A DNA stretch of 64,000 nucleotides, from NCBI GenBank assembly GCA_028023455.1, contig JAQFVV010012418.1:9729244-9793243 (forward strand), read 5' to 3'. Shown here in pieces: positions 48,061 through 61,440 of this stretch. This DNA is from Epiperipatus broadwayi (Eukaryota; Onychophora; Udeonychophora; Euonychophora; Peripatidae). The translations under genes were made by a program, and so were the position numbers. Numbering within the stretch: position 1 is the first letter of the stretch; every line of letters begins with the position of its first letter. A model generated the notes under the pieces. That model saw only the letters and a list, made by a program, of their open reading frames with translations, was not told the DNA's origin and ran no database searches.

Positions 48061-48345
48061 TGCTTAATTTTAGTTATTTAGATTTTGTTATTAAGTTTGA
48101 AGTATTGTGTAAATTACCTTTGACAATATGCTTGATTAAAGCCAGAGGAAAATTTATAAAATAAATTAATTAAGTGATGGGAAACATAATTCTCACTCTT
48201 AGTTTTAGTTATTTGCTTTGTAAGCCTTGAGAAGGCTTGGTTAAAACTGGGAGAAAATTCATATAAATTAAGTGACCGGAAATGTGATTCCCATTCTTGC
48301 TTTTAGTTATTTGCTTTGTAAACTTGAGAAAATATGATGAGAGTT
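48061..48345. repeat. Degenerate tandem repeat, three units of about 100-135 bp
   Basis: TTTTAGTTATTT anchors at 48068, 48203 and 48301. The last two units share TTTGCTTTGTAA followed by CTTGAGAA and a lead CATTCTTG/ACTCTTA. Units also share GGGAAAxxTAATTC/GGAAATGTGATTC. Confidence 0.7.
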
Positions 48346-50879
48346 AGGGGTCTACAGATCCTGATGCCCTCTTAAATAAGTAAAAGTAACTTCATTGGAA
48401 AATTCAAGTTGTAATAAAAAGTAGGTCAGTTAGACAGGAAATATAACTATATTCTTGATATATCCATAATCTTGGAATGGATCATTCTCATTAAATTGTT
48501 TAACTAAGTAGTATTTTATAGTTCATAAAGAAAGGCCTAAATCAAAACATAAAATGTTACAATATATATATATTTTAAATGCTTATGGTGTTTGCCATAT
48601 ATATATAATTTTTATCCATTTGTTAATAAATGTTGAATTAATTTAAAACAAGTAAACTTATTTGGTTGTTATTTAATTCTACAATGCAATTTATTGGTTA
48701 ATGGTACTATTCACAAATTGATTATACCACATAATGCATCAGAAAGAAACAGTTTATAAAAAGTTTGAAAATCCAACCATAGGATAGGCAAGAGAGTTTA
48801 ATTACATATCATTTTCTTTGTATTAAATTTACTCTTTATTATCTGACTAGGTATAGATTTTTATACAGTAATAAATTAATTGATTTGACATTCTTAAATG
48901 TTTAATAAATAATTAGAAGCTTATTGTAATTATATTGCTAATTACAACTAACAATTATATTAAGATAGAAATTATATCTGAATTGATTCAATGATTTATA
49001 AAGATATGATAATTATTGAAGTTGTGTAAAGGTAATTGCAATTAGATATTCACTTATTTTATTTTAAACTTTTATTGATTAAAATGTATTTTATGTTTAG
49101 TCAGTATTCAGCCTTAAAGATTGTAATCTTATTTGATTATAGAGAGTGGTAATAATAAAAAATTTTATTTTATTAAAAATTAGAGTGATTTGCTTTAATG
49201 ATATTTAAAATTCATTGATGCAAATCATAAATTCAGTTCAGTTATTAAAATTTAATACAAATATTTGATTATAATAAATAATAATCTTTCATATGTCTTG
49301 ATAATTATAATCTAAAGTTTTAACAACTTAGCTTTATTAAACTGAAGGGCAATTGGATATCATTTGTCTGTAACATTTGAATAGGCATCAAATAGGAATC
49401 AATCATTTATTTTATATATTGACATGATTGGATATTATACATTTTAATGTTATCTAATAGGATGATTTTATTTTATATTATAAATTGGTGAAAGTGGAGA
49501 GATATGCTAGATGAATTGATTTTCTACTATTATTAAGTATTTAATCTTATTATAATGAACTTAATTAATAAGAATGTTGTAACAGGATGGGAATGAAGGT
49601 GGTAGTCTGGGATGATAATTTGGGGTGATGGAAAATCATCATAACCTCAAATTCAATTTAAAATGAAATATCAAATTAATTATTAAAGTAATGTTTAATA
49701 ATAATATATATATAAAAATGTCATATTCAAGAACATGAGATAGAACAATCTTTGTGAGATTATCCCAGTTAACTCTTTAGAGCATCCATGATCAGCATTA
49801 CAGTAAGTATAAGTCATTCATAAATAATACTCAAAAAAATAATCATTCATCATCATGAATGAACAACAGTAAAATAAATCAGCAGTTCATCTCATGGTTG
49901 GATTTAAAATGGGTATACTGTAAATTAGTTAGCCTTTGCCAGCTTAATTTGGATGCACAAACTAAGAGCTCATCCATTAGAATATACAACCAGAAAAACA
50001 ATGCTGGGACATTAAAACATGTGATCATCATCAATGCTCTGGTTACTTAGTACATTAATGTACTGACCAACTATAAACTTAAATTTTAATAAGACTAAAC
50101 TAAGATAAAATGTAGTGCATGGACTTTAAAGAATATAATCTTATGTTCCAACCAGGATTACTGGATTCCCAGAGCACTAATATACATCCCCATTCATATA
50201 ATCAGACCATTATGCATAAATGTAGCTCAGAAGAACACAAGCTCAAGTACTGTTATTGTGACCAAGAGATGATGTCATAAAATTTCTAACAATTGAATAC
50301 AAGTTTATTAATAACAAAAAATAAAATTGTCTCTAGAATATGGCTATACACATAAGTTTTCTGATTTTCATTAACATACAAACTAAGTTATTGCATTTTG
50401 ATTTACAATATTAATATACCAAATTCAAGTTACTATTATGGTTTACATATCTGTTCCATTAAGTTTAGCTAAAGCCCATTCAGCACACAGGCATGTGCTT
50501 TGATACAAAATAAATATGTTTGAATTAACATTTAACAACAATAAAAAATAATTAAATTTTACATATATGTCCTATTTGACCCTCAATGATATATATATAT
50601 ATGCACACATACATGTGTGTGTGCATGTAATTTCTGAACATATTTAAATTGCAATACATAATTAAACTTTTTAACTTATATTTTTAATAATACAAATAAC
50701 TATGCTAAGTTTATTTAAACTTGTATATAGAATCACACGGATTATTAACATAACAAATTTAATTTTGTCAAAACAATAAATATTAGTTTTTATAATTACT
50801 AATTTCATTTTGAATATACATAAAATTTACATATATACATACATATCAAAAAAAAATCTATTTATCAAACTGCCACAGC
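48346..50879. other. AT-rich non-coding stretch
   Basis: A less AT-rich part at about 49740-50270 includes a 63-codon plus-strand frame (49859-50050) that matches no family I know. No splice or domain evidence supports it. Confidence 0.35.
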
Positions 50880-51400
50880 TCTTTTTTTTTTTTAAAAAAA
50901 AAAATAATAGCCAATTTCTGACAGGTTAGAAAAGTTTTTTTTTTTTCAGGTTACTATTAATTATAATGTTTTTAGAATTGTCTTTAAATTAATCTAAAAA
51001 GATTTGTTTTGGTTAATGAATTCAATCATTTCACTCATCAAAATTTTACTTATGTTATTTAAAAAAAAAGATTTTAAAATAATGTTCTTTTATATATATG
51101 TATGATTGTCACAGATTGCTTTTAATTATAATGATTTTAGAATCATTTATTATTTTAATTTCTCTAAAAGATTTTAAAATATCTTAAATGTTAATTCTGA
51201 CTCTTCGATTTTCTAATCCAACCAGAGTTATTTGAGTTATTTTTTTTTAAAAAAAATATAGAATTTAAAGGACAATGTAAAATAATATTATTCTATATTA
51301 TATGTTACCATCACAGTTGCATTTAACCAATTGTAATGTCTTTAAATTAAATATAGAAATTTTAAAATGTCTTTTAAATGAATTATTTAAAAACAACTCA
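50880..51400. repeat. Degenerate repeat, three units of about 180-200 bp
   Basis: A motif of the form cacaGxTTxCxxTTAATTATAATG(x)TTTTAGAAT recurs near 50946, 51108 and 51314, each time preceded by A- or T-rich runs. Strong divergence; old array or repeated insertions. Confidence 0.5.
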
Positions 51401-51614
51401 CTTTTGTATATAAATTTATCTGTGCTTCTCTGCATATAGATACATCAACATACATATGATTTCTTCATCAAGCTGATGGACTTTGGACAAACTGGTAGAC
51501 TGACTTGTCCTAATCTGTATAGTCCATGTAAGGGTTGTTCTGCAGTTTGTTCCACTTAGACTAGGATTTGATAAGCTTCAGACCAGCAAGCTATTTTGTC
51601 CTTATTTATTCAGG

Positions 51615-51842
51615 CTAACGATTCAGAAGTGACCCAGTTTCATGTAAATCAAAACTCCTGTGAAGGAAAATAGTATCAGTTCCTGGATCTAATATCCTGC
51701 CTTCAATTATTTTATGTTCATACTGTAACTCTGGAAAACCAGTTTCAGCAGTACTGCAAACTACAGTAAAACTTCTAGCCAACTGCTCCTCAAAAATTAA
51801 AAACAAGACTGAACTGATATTTTTATCAGTCCTTTTTATGAG
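51615..51842 (-). pseudogene. Immunoglobulin-like domain pseudo-exon
   Basis: The minus strand reads, from about 51842, a 75-residue open segment containing ARSFTVVCSTAETGFPELQY, then GRILDPGTDTIFLH and then DLHETGS, ending at a stop at 51615. This has the Ig-domain order: B-strand Cys (TVVCS), a loop, the C-strand position where W would be expected (YEH here), xGRILDPGTDT-hydrophobic-L (D/E strands), and 'DxxETGS' before the F-strand YxC, which is lost (SLLNR-stop). The missing Trp and Cys and the stop suggest a pseudogene or retained fragment of an Ig-superfamily exon. No further exons were found nearby. The GC content and complexity are above the surroundings. Confidence 0.5.
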
Positions 51843-52589
51843 TCATCTGAGGTGATAAAAACATCTTAATTGAAAATAGTTTTTTTCTGTCTAATCCTTA
51901 TCTTGATTAAAATCAATTTTCATCTTTTCAAATCACTTTTAATTACAAGTTACTTTTAGAAGCAGCTGAAATTTTACTAAAGGTGTGATGTACATGTTTT
52001 TACTTAGAGCATTAATTAAAAGACTTAAAAATAAATAATATAAATTTTTCCAATTATCAGAAACATGCTTGTTTTTAAATTCAAAATCAGAATACAATAT
52101 TAATTTATATAGACCCTTTTAAATGTTTTAATTTATAATAAAATTCTGTTTTAAATCCAGAGTTATTTAACTCTTTATTTATTATTTTTATTCCAGAAAA
52201 TGTAGAAAATATCTACTAAAATTTTTGTCCATGTTTATTTCTACTTTTCTTTTATATATATATATATATGCAGACACACAACTATGTTGCTATGTGCCAT
52301 GTAACCCAACTGGTTACAGTATATTGATATTATTGGAATAGTATGGCTGAGTTACCATTACTTATAGTTTATTTAGTTGTAATTAGAAATCAATTAGTGA
52401 GTCATACATTTATTTAAATATCATTGATATTTTAGATTTGTAGGACATTTTAAATTATTATCTCAACCATCCATGAATCATTTTATTTAAACTTAATATA
52501 AATAATGTTTAATTTGTAGCATAAGTTTGTATTATTATAAATAGCTTTGGATTGTAAGGAATATAAAAGTTTATTTGTCTAATTCTTTG
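51843..52589. other. AT-rich non-coding stretch
   Basis: Nothing recognised. Confidence 0.4.
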
Positions 52590-53170
52590 TCATTGTTTTC
52601 ATTTTGTTATAAGTGGTTTATATAATAGGCAGAGATCATTGCTTATAAGATAGTGATATTTCATTTTATTGCTTTGTCTATTGCAAATAATGTTCATATT
52701 TTTAGCATTGCTTGAAATAATGATTTTCTTGTTTTTTATCTGTCCCAAATGATATTTGGGATTTATTTAGTTACAATAAAGATTATTATCTTTGTTTTAG
52801 TGAATTTTGGTTATTCATTGATTGATATTTGCTTTAGTTTAATTTATTATTTTCCTTCTGTTATAAATGATGCAACACTTCATGGACATTATTAAATTAG
52901 GATTGTTTTTCCTTGGTTTATATTTTTACTCTGTTACAAATGGTTTTCAATAATTAGGCTATGACTAAGATAGTATAGTATAACTCATATTTTTATTCTG
53001 TTATAAATGGCATCTGATCAATGATTGGGCTACATTTTCATTCAGATTATTTTAAAGTTATCATTTCCCATTGTCATCATTTTTATTCTGTTATAACTGG
53101 AATCCAAATCTGTGGTATATTAAAAGAAGTGCATGTCTTCCTTTTTATCCTGTTATAATATACATTGTAA
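52590..53170. repeat. Degenerate tandem array with TTTTTATTCTGTTATAAATGG anchor
   Basis: Versions of a 21-bp anchor (consensus TTTTATTCTGTTATAAATGG) lie near 52598, 52851, 52925, 52990, 53079 and 53142, with spacing mostly 65-90 bp. Bodies between anchors are diverged. CCCAAATGATATTTGGG at about 52744 is a small perfect hairpin inside it. Confidence 0.65.
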
Positions 53171-54719
53171 CCTGATAATATATGCAAATAGCCACATTTG
53201 TAATCATTTTTAGTATGATATTAAATGAAAGGAACAATCACGTATAGGCTAAATAACATAATATCTAGGCATAGTTATCTGAATTGAAACGCTAAAGGAA
53301 CTGAAATCTTCATTTTCCAGTTAGCTTTATTGGTAATATAATTTTAATTACAATGTTTAAAATGTCTTTTCAATTTTTCACGTTGGAGAACTTCAAAGTT
53401 ATTATTACCATTATAATGCCACAATGGTTTTTGTCAATTTCAAGGCACATAGGAACGTCTGTTATATATTTCAATTTGTTGTAATATATTTAAATTTCTT
53501 AGCATCGATAATATTATTAAAAGTATTAATAATTTTGTGATGTTTTACTTAAAACACTCGTTTTATATGAAGTATTATCTAGAATTTATTTTCTTCGAGT
53601 AAATAACGTTTAATTCTTAGGCTCAAGACTATCTTTTGCTATGACGAGTATATTTTCTCAGACATTTATAAAATTATTTTGTCTACAAAAGAAGTATTTA
53701 ATTTAAAATTAATATTCTTGAAATAAACAATTTTGTTTGTGCTCTTGCTTTAATAAAGATCTTATTTATTGATCATGACTGTATGAATAGAATTCACTTA
53801 TTATGACTGTTTTCTCCCCTTGATGACTGTTTTACTGTTTTCTCCTCTTGAAAGAAAGCATTTTTCTTTAGGCGTAATAAAAAAAAGGCAACTTGCCATA
53901 AACTGTTTAATAAATGTTATGTGAAATTTAAAAGTTTTTCACTTGATAAAAAGAAAATATAAAATATACCTGACAAAAAAAAAAGACATTATATTTAAGT
54001 GAACTTAAACGATTTTTGTATTTAAATATTTATAATGCCTGCAATAATATTTTAATTCTGTAAGTTCTTTTCTCTCCCCGAAACATTACTATGGACACCA
54101 CTATAATAATAAATATAGCATTTGAAATAAGTATTTTTCTCCTATAAATACTTTATAATGTTTTATGAATATAATTTAACAGAAATATTCTAACTATAAA
54201 ATATTTTCATTATTATTACAAATTAGAATATTTTTTATGAGGGATTAATTTGGAAACTTAAATTCAAATACTAGTGAACTGCAACTTAGTAAACATATAT
54301 TCTAATTTAAATTCATATATACTTTTGAATGGCCATACATGTATCATTATTTGATAGCATAATTATCTGAAAATTTCATTAAGGATATTCAGAAAGTAGT
54401 TTTATCTTCTAGATTTTATATTTTGATTATATTGCATTTTATATTGGATATATTTACTGTCCATAAGACTTTGTTGCCAAATGTTCCTGTACCTATTTCA
54501 GTTTAATGGCTGATTGGAAGAAGAAAAAGAAAAGTAGTTATTTTTTTGTAAAAATTTTTTTTTCTTGTTTTGATATAATTATATTGTAAAAGAAATAGTG
54601 AGAAACAAAGGCAACAAATAAGAGTCAGCATAAAGTCTCTCAATAAAAGTTGGTTTTATTATATAATTACATCACTTCAAGGAATTTTTTTTTTTTTACA
54701 AAGAAGTTAACAAAGGCAA

Positions 54720-54884
54720 AACTCCCCATACAGCAGTGCCACCCTGTGCCAAACAGAGTAATCAATGGATGCCAGAAGGCTTGTGCATAAAATCCCTATC
54801 TAGTGCCTACTCAACCAATATCCCCAGACTAGTTTCTGGCTTGTGGCCATCATCAGTGAGGAGCCTTGGATCTGAGAGCACTGC
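54720..54884 (-). mobile_element. GC-richer insert in the inverted-repeat spacer, Penelope-like fragment candidate
   Basis: About 165 bp, distinctly richer in G+C than its surroundings and bounded on its left (sense 3') side by a poly-T run on the plus strand (54687-54699), i.e. poly-A in sense. It contains a hammerhead-like motif on the minus strand. Hammerhead motifs are known in terminal repeats of Penelope-like elements, which is why I suggest that class. No RT or GIY-YIG sequence is visible. Confidence 0.4.
54804..54866 (-). ncRNA. Hammerhead-like ribozyme motif, degenerate
   Basis: Minus strand: CTGATGA (54850-54856), stem II TGGC / loop CACAA / GCCA, then GAAA (54833-54836). Stem III ACTAGT pairs with ATTGGT (two G-T wobbles). 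Stem I: CTCA pairs with TGAG. One nucleotide at the expected cleavage position (after GGT) is missing, so cleavage is unlikely. All invariant core positions other than this are present. Confidence 0.45.
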
Positions 54885-56036
54885 ATATAAAATGCAATAT
54901 AATTAAATGTAAAATCTAGAAAATAAAAGTACTTTCTGGATATCTGTAATGAAGATTTCAGATAATTATGCTATCAAATGATGATACATGGCCATTTAAA
55001 AGTATTTACGAATTTAAATTATTATATGTTTATTAAGTTGTCAAATAGTTCACTAGGTATTTGAATTTAAGTTTCCAAATTAATCCATTATACAAATTAT
55101 TCTAATATGTAATAATAATGAGAATATTTTATAGTAGAATATTTCTGTTAAATAATATTCATTCAACATTATAAAGTATTTGCAGGAGAAAATGTTACAC
55201 TTATTACTATAGTGGTCTCCATAGCACTGTTCAGGTAGAGAAAAGAACTCACAGATTGTACATATTATTGCAGACATTATAAAATGTTTAAATATAGAAA
55301 ATCGTTTAAGTTCACTTAAATATAATGGCTTTTTTCAGGTATATTTTATATTTTCTTTTTATCAAATGAAAAACTTTTAAATTTCACATAATATTTATTA
55401 AAGTTTATCAGAAGGTGGTTTTTTTTATTACCCCTACCTTGAGAAAATGATTTCTTTTTTTCAAGGGAAGAAAACAGCCATAATAAATAAATTGTACTCA
55501 GTGTCATAGTCAATAAATAATGTCTTTATAAAATAACACAAACAAAATTCTTTATTTCAAGAATATTATTGTTAAATTAAAATACTTCATTTGTAAACTT
55601 AAAATAATTTTGTAATCATCTGATAAAATATACTCATCATAGCAAAATATATAATCTTTATCCTCAGAATTAAAAGTTCTTTACTTAAAAATAAATTCTG
55701 GATAATATTTGATATGAAATGAGAGTTTTAAGTAAAACAACAGGAAGTTATTAATACTTTTAATAATGTTATTACTGCTAAGAAATTTGAATATTTTACA
55801 AGTTTAAATATATAACAGGTTGTTTCTATGTGCTTTGAAATTGCCAATTGCTCATGTCATTACAATGGCAATAATAATAACTTCTGAACTTCTCCAACAT
55901 GAAAAATTTAAAAGATAAAATTTTAAACATTGTAATAACAAAATTATATTAACAATAAAGCTGGCTGGGGAATGAAGATTTCAGTTATTTTAGTGTTTCA
56001 ATTCAGATAATTGTGCCTAGGTATTGTAATTTAGCC

Positions 56037-59000
56037 TGACATTTAAGTTTAAGAAGTAATAAAATTTAAAGAAAATTATACTTTTAAAAATTTAATTGGA
56101 GTTTTTTTTTTTTTTTTTTAAATTAAACTGCTACAAATAAAACTGATTGAAGAGAGAGAAAATAAAATAGGAATGAGGAAAAATGTGGACCAATGACCGA
56201 TTCACATATTTATATCAGTAATCATGTGACCACTTAAAACTTCTGATTACAACTTATAACTTCTTCCTTTATTAGTTGAATCTGATCTAATGTAACCAGG
56301 GAAGATTACCAATTAAAAATTAATTAATTAATTATTTATATTTTAAAATAAAATCAACTTCATTGAGACAATTAAAAATTAAGATACTTCTTAGTTGCAA
56401 ATAAAATAATTAATTAAACACTGAAATGAAACAAAAATATAATATAACTGAAATTTACATTGTATTGAAAATAAAACATATTACAGATAATATTTAATAC
56501 ACTTATTTATCTTTGTTTTAATGTAGACAGGTTTCTCAGAATAGGTTATTTAAATTGTCTTTTTAAAACTAGACATTAAATATTCTAAAATAAGCAATGT
56601 TAAAAGTAAATATAATATTTATTCAGTCATTTAACATTCACCTATCCATTACTTTAAATTTTTTTTTTTAATTATTAGTTGTATTAAACTCTTTCTATAC
56701 AAATAAATTTAAAATATTTAACCAGAATACTATGTGTTAAAATTAAAATGAACTAAAATGTTATAGATTTAATTTAAGTACCAGAAAACCAAAATATAAG
56801 GTTTGAACTTGGTTTCTTAATCTTAAAAATTAATAAAGTGTTTTGAAACATTTTAACAATTAAATTAGGAATAAATTAATATTATTAACTTGAAAATGTA
56901 CTGTTTACCATTTTAATGTATCAGCTATTTAAAATTTAATACTTTAGCACAATAAGCATTTATTTTAACTTAAAAATATTATAACTTTAGATGTCAAAAA
57001 TTATTTTACAGCTGTACAATCTATAAAGCACTGAAATAGTAACTTTTCTATGCAAAAAAAAAAGGGCATTATAAACGCCATAAAATCTATTAATTACAGA
57101 ATTAAACTATTTAATTTTTTTTAGATGTTTTAGCATAACACTTGGCTTGACATTTAGCTTCTGCCAAAGCCAAAGATTACAATATGTATATATAATGTGG
57201 CTGGTCAGATGGTGGTAGCAGGGATTGAGAAAGAATTAAGCTTTATGATTAATGAATTGATAAAAAATTATGGTTATGAGAATCTTAAATGCCTCTTAGT
57301 AATTTGGTTTGGATTAAAACAAATGACAGATTATTAATTGCTGGTTATTAATGTTTAATTTGTATTATAAAATTGGTGTTAAATCTATAATTGCTTTAAT
57401 GTGCCATCAATATAATTTAATTTACAAATTCTTCAGTTATCAACTAGCATAAAGTATGTGCTACCATCATCAATAATAAATACATTATAAATTAGTTCAG
57501 TTGAAGAATTTATAAACTAAATTATGTTTTTCTTATATATTGAAGCAATTATAGATTTAAGACCATTTTCATAATATTATTTTTACTTTTTCGAACTAAT
57601 ATTATATTTATACACCACAGTCTTTTGATTGCGTTTGCAGGCTATATACAAGTACATCAGAGAGTAATGGTTTAATATTGTTTGATATTTACAAATATTT
57701 GTGTATTTGTTAAATAAAGGCATTTGAAAGACTCTCTAGTAGTTATGCTGTAAATATTTAAAAGTGCTTTTTTAAAAACTTGAATAAAGAACATTTATAT
57801 AAATATACACATACAAATTTATATATTCATGTATCTATGTACAAACATCTACAAAAGATGTTTATTTTTTTATTGTTGGTAAAAATATTAAGATAATATT
57901 GTTGCTGGGTATTTACTATATTAATTAAACATGAGAATTAAATTTTAAACAAATCTTTTATTTTTGTCATCTTTCTTTTTATGAGTGAGTTACTTAAGTA
58001 TAACGAATAAACTTTTCAGCTATAATTAAGATAAATGAGGATATCTACTTTTAAAAGAAATATGAGAATATTAACTTGTTCTAACATGCCAATCTACGCA
58101 GTCTAATGACAGCTTTTAAATCTGCTACCTGAATATTTTATGTATCCAAAAGCCAATTAGTCAGCTATATACTTGTTAAACTAAAACTAAATTAGTACAA
58201 TTTTTTTTTATTTAATTAAGGTTTTTCTGTTTTATAATAAAGGCTTAATTAATGATTTTATAGATGAGAACATATTCTCATATAATTGTAAAATAAAAAC
58301 TGAGAGTATATTAAAAAAAAACAACAACAACATTAGGTGTACAGTCTATCATTTGTTTTTGCCATGTCACGAACTAGTTATCTAACCAGTATTGGTCAAT
58401 AAATAAAGATTTAAATGTCCTAGATAAGTCTGGATTTATTGATGAGTATTGCTGCACTGATGTGATCTTCATTACTGGTGATACAGTTATCATATTCCTA
58501 CAGTCAATCCCATTATTTATTTTTTATATGTCACAGATGATTATCTAGAAAGCAAGTTGTATGATTCTAAAAAATATCTTGGTGAAGGGCACTGATCACC
58601 CAATTCAATCTCCTATTCATCACCTTTGGATGTTTACTGTCATATTGTACTAACCAAATTATTATAGAATTTCTATCTGACATAAGAAATAAAATCTATA
58701 ATAAAGAATATTAGACTGGATTTTATGCCAAGATTTCTTACATAAATTATGTTAATTATTATTGTGTTTTTTTTAAGAGCAGAAAAAATGAATTCATATT
58801 TTACTAATCATTTTTTTATGTGATTGTAATCTATGCAAAGTCAAACAAATCAAGTATATATGTATATATTAAAATTGTCAAAAAACTTCAATAACGTAAA
58901 CATTATAGTAAAATATTATCACTTGATTTTTTTAATTGTTATATTCAAAAGCATTTCACTTTTCTCTATCCTAGCATCATCTATTGCAAAATTGAAAATC

Positions 59001-61260
59001 AGTAATTAGATAATTGACTAATTTAATCTTCAACATCCCAGCCTTCTAATTTTTGCTTTTATTAATGAGGAATCGAGATTCCAAGTTTGAATCAATACAA
59101 TGATGAGTCTGGCAACCAATCTTAACTTTTTGTTACTACTCTGAAATTAATAGTCTTAAGATGCATGCCAATAATTATACATTTTAGTAACTTTATTTCT
59201 TTTCCAATTATGGGCATCACCATTTTTACCAGTTAAGAATGCAACCAAGTGCTAGAGTAGAGAAAGGAGAGTTGTTTTTATTTTAACATAAAAGTAAAAA
59301 ATTAAGAGAAATTTACCATCTTTATACATGAATATAAATTCAGACACATATATTTGCCATACTGATTATAACCTTACAAAACTTTGTTCAAAGATCTATG
59401 TCTAAGCATGTGGTGCATGAGCTTGTAATGGATAAGTGAATCTATATTTCTGTTATTGCATATAATCAGCTTAAGGTTATTGTAAGATATTCTGTATCAT
59501 GAATTCTCAGAAAAATAGTATTATATCAGTTTAAACATGTGATACAAATGGGATTTGTCAAATATTAATCAAATGAGACTACAACAGGTCATTATCCTTT
59601 ACTATAAAATTTTGCTTCATATTCTTCATTCTTTAGATGGCCCATCAATTAGCATTTCCCCAAAATTTAAACAAATTTTTTTTAGCAAAAAGATTTTATA
59701 GCATGTTAGAGCAGTTGTGGCAAATTACTTTTAAACCAATTGTTTATAATCCTGGGTTGCATCTCAGCCTTTGGATTATTATTAATATTTAAATTATTAA
59801 TATTTAAAGATGATATAATTATTTTTTCTTTGTTTAGATTTTGTTGTTAAGTACCAAAGTTCTATGTTATTACCAGTCTAACATGATGAACATTTGGTTT
59901 ATTAAATAATTTATTATTAATTACTAATAATTAAGAGGTAAAAATTTATAGATATTTTCAGTTTGTCTTTGGTTAATTTATCACAATGTTTAAAAGCTTA
60001 ATATCTAAATAAAACTTCCTAGCAATTAATTCCTGCTTTAAAATTCCAATTGATTGTAAATTAGGTATTTATAAAGAAAAATGTTTTATATTATCTTAGA
60101 ATATTATTAATAGGAGCTGCAGCAAGCTGAAGCACAGTGTTGTAAGCCTTGAAGGAATTGTTTTAGAGAAGTTGATCAGTTGGTTATTTTAATGGAATGT
60201 CAATGACAATAAGGATTTGTTACTGGTAAATTGATTGGCTGGAGTATTCCAATTTTGATATGGCGTTATATATATATTGTAAAGGACGGAAAGATCTATC
60301 CTTTCTATTAAAGTGTCATTTATGTTTTTTTTAAAAAAAATCTTTAATCTAGCTTTGATGTAGGAATTTCTATGTAGGTAGCTATTGTTGTTAGTTGTTA
60401 TCGTTATTTAGTTCATTTTTATTTTATTTCTATTTTGGTACATGCCTTTATTGGTGATTGTGGAACTTAAATGGCAATGATGATGTATAAATTTATATAT
60501 GTATGTGTATATAGATATTATATAAATATTAGCATATAAAATTGCTTTTATATATATTTAGATTGTATTTTTATTTGGCAATTGTTTAGGACGTAATTTT
60601 AATGTTTGTTATTTATTTATTTATTTATTTTTGTAAACTGCAAAACTAATTTTCTATGTAATTTTATTATTATTAGTATTTTTTTTTAATATTTAAAAAG
60701 TCAACAATTGTTGTGTTGAAAGTTTTAAGTTAGCACATGGGGGTTTAAACAATGAAAAGAAATTACTGTAGACAACAAATGGGATAATCACCATTGAAAA
60801 AGAAAGAAAGCAAGATTTTTACTTTAATCTCTTCTACAAATTTCCTTTTTGGCATAAATACAACAACTATTGGATTGAGATATAGAATTGGAATGGCAGG
60901 CCGAGTCAATAGGATTACTTGTCCAAGGGTTTTGAACCATTTGCCTATCTTATGACATGGTTAAGATCTAGTAAAAATCAAGCATTTGAAAGGTAGGCCA
61001 TGAAATAAATAGCTATCAAATATAGGATTAGATAAGTAATCACGAATTAAATAGTTAAATCAGTTTATCATTTCAATTTATTTATCATCCTTTAACCCAG
61101 ATAATAAAAAGAAAATGCCAGGAATTAATTGTTGAAGTAGAAAGCACCTGAACTCAGGCATTTGCCAATGTATTTTTTTTAAAGTTATTCCAACCGCCAC
61201 GGAATAGCCAAGATAAAAATGTCTCATACAATCAGTGAACTGTAAACAATGATGAATTTT
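56037..61260. other. AT-rich non-coding stretch
   Basis: Homopolymer T runs (56102-56120, 56660), (AAC)n near 58320, (TTTA)n at 60612-60632. A short hairpin near 60283-60303 (AAAGGA against TCCTTT). No domain recognised. Confidence 0.4.
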
Positions 61261-61440
61261 GAGATTATTAAGATGATAGGATGTTCCATTACATTTGGCA
61301 CCTTGCAACATGCAGCTTGATTATTTGATTGGTGGTTGCAAGGTATGATATTGCCACATGTAAGTTTGATTAATTAATTGGTTAGTGGTTATGGACGTTC
61401 CATTACCTTTAGCGCAAACAACTTAGGGGCTCGAAAAGTA
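61261..61440. repeat. Degenerate direct repeat, about 60 bp
   Basis: GTTCCATTACATTTGGC (about 61283) and GTTCCATTACCTTTAGC (about 61398) are related, as are TTGATTATTTGATTGGTGGTT and TTGATTAATTAATTGGTTAGTGGTT between them. The minus-strand frame 61078-61311 covers part of it and is not recognised. Confidence 0.55.

Larger units (their letters stand above)
53247..56036. repeat. Large inverted repeat, arms about 1.2 kb
   Basis: The left arm (53247 to about 54455) is matched by the reverse complement of the right arm (about 54885 to 56036) along its whole length. Matching landmarks include GAATTGAAACxCTAAAxxAACTGAAATCTTCATT, TTATTAAAAGTATTAATAA, ATTCTTGAAATAAA, ATTATGTGAAATTTAAAAG, TTTAAGTGAACTTAAACGAT and TTGATAGCATAATTATCTGAAA. 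Substitutions and indels are frequent (roughly one in six or seven by eye). The arms have no coding signal. The 430-bp centre holds unrelated sequence. It could be two inverted copies of one non-coding repeat, or a fold-back/segmental inverted duplication. Confidence 0.88.

Noticed and set aside
49859-50050. 63-codon plus-strand frame in a GC-richer patch
   Set aside because: No family resemblance, no splice signals that support an exon.
61078-61311. 77-codon minus-strand frame
   Set aside because: Overlaps a degenerate direct repeat and shows no domain.
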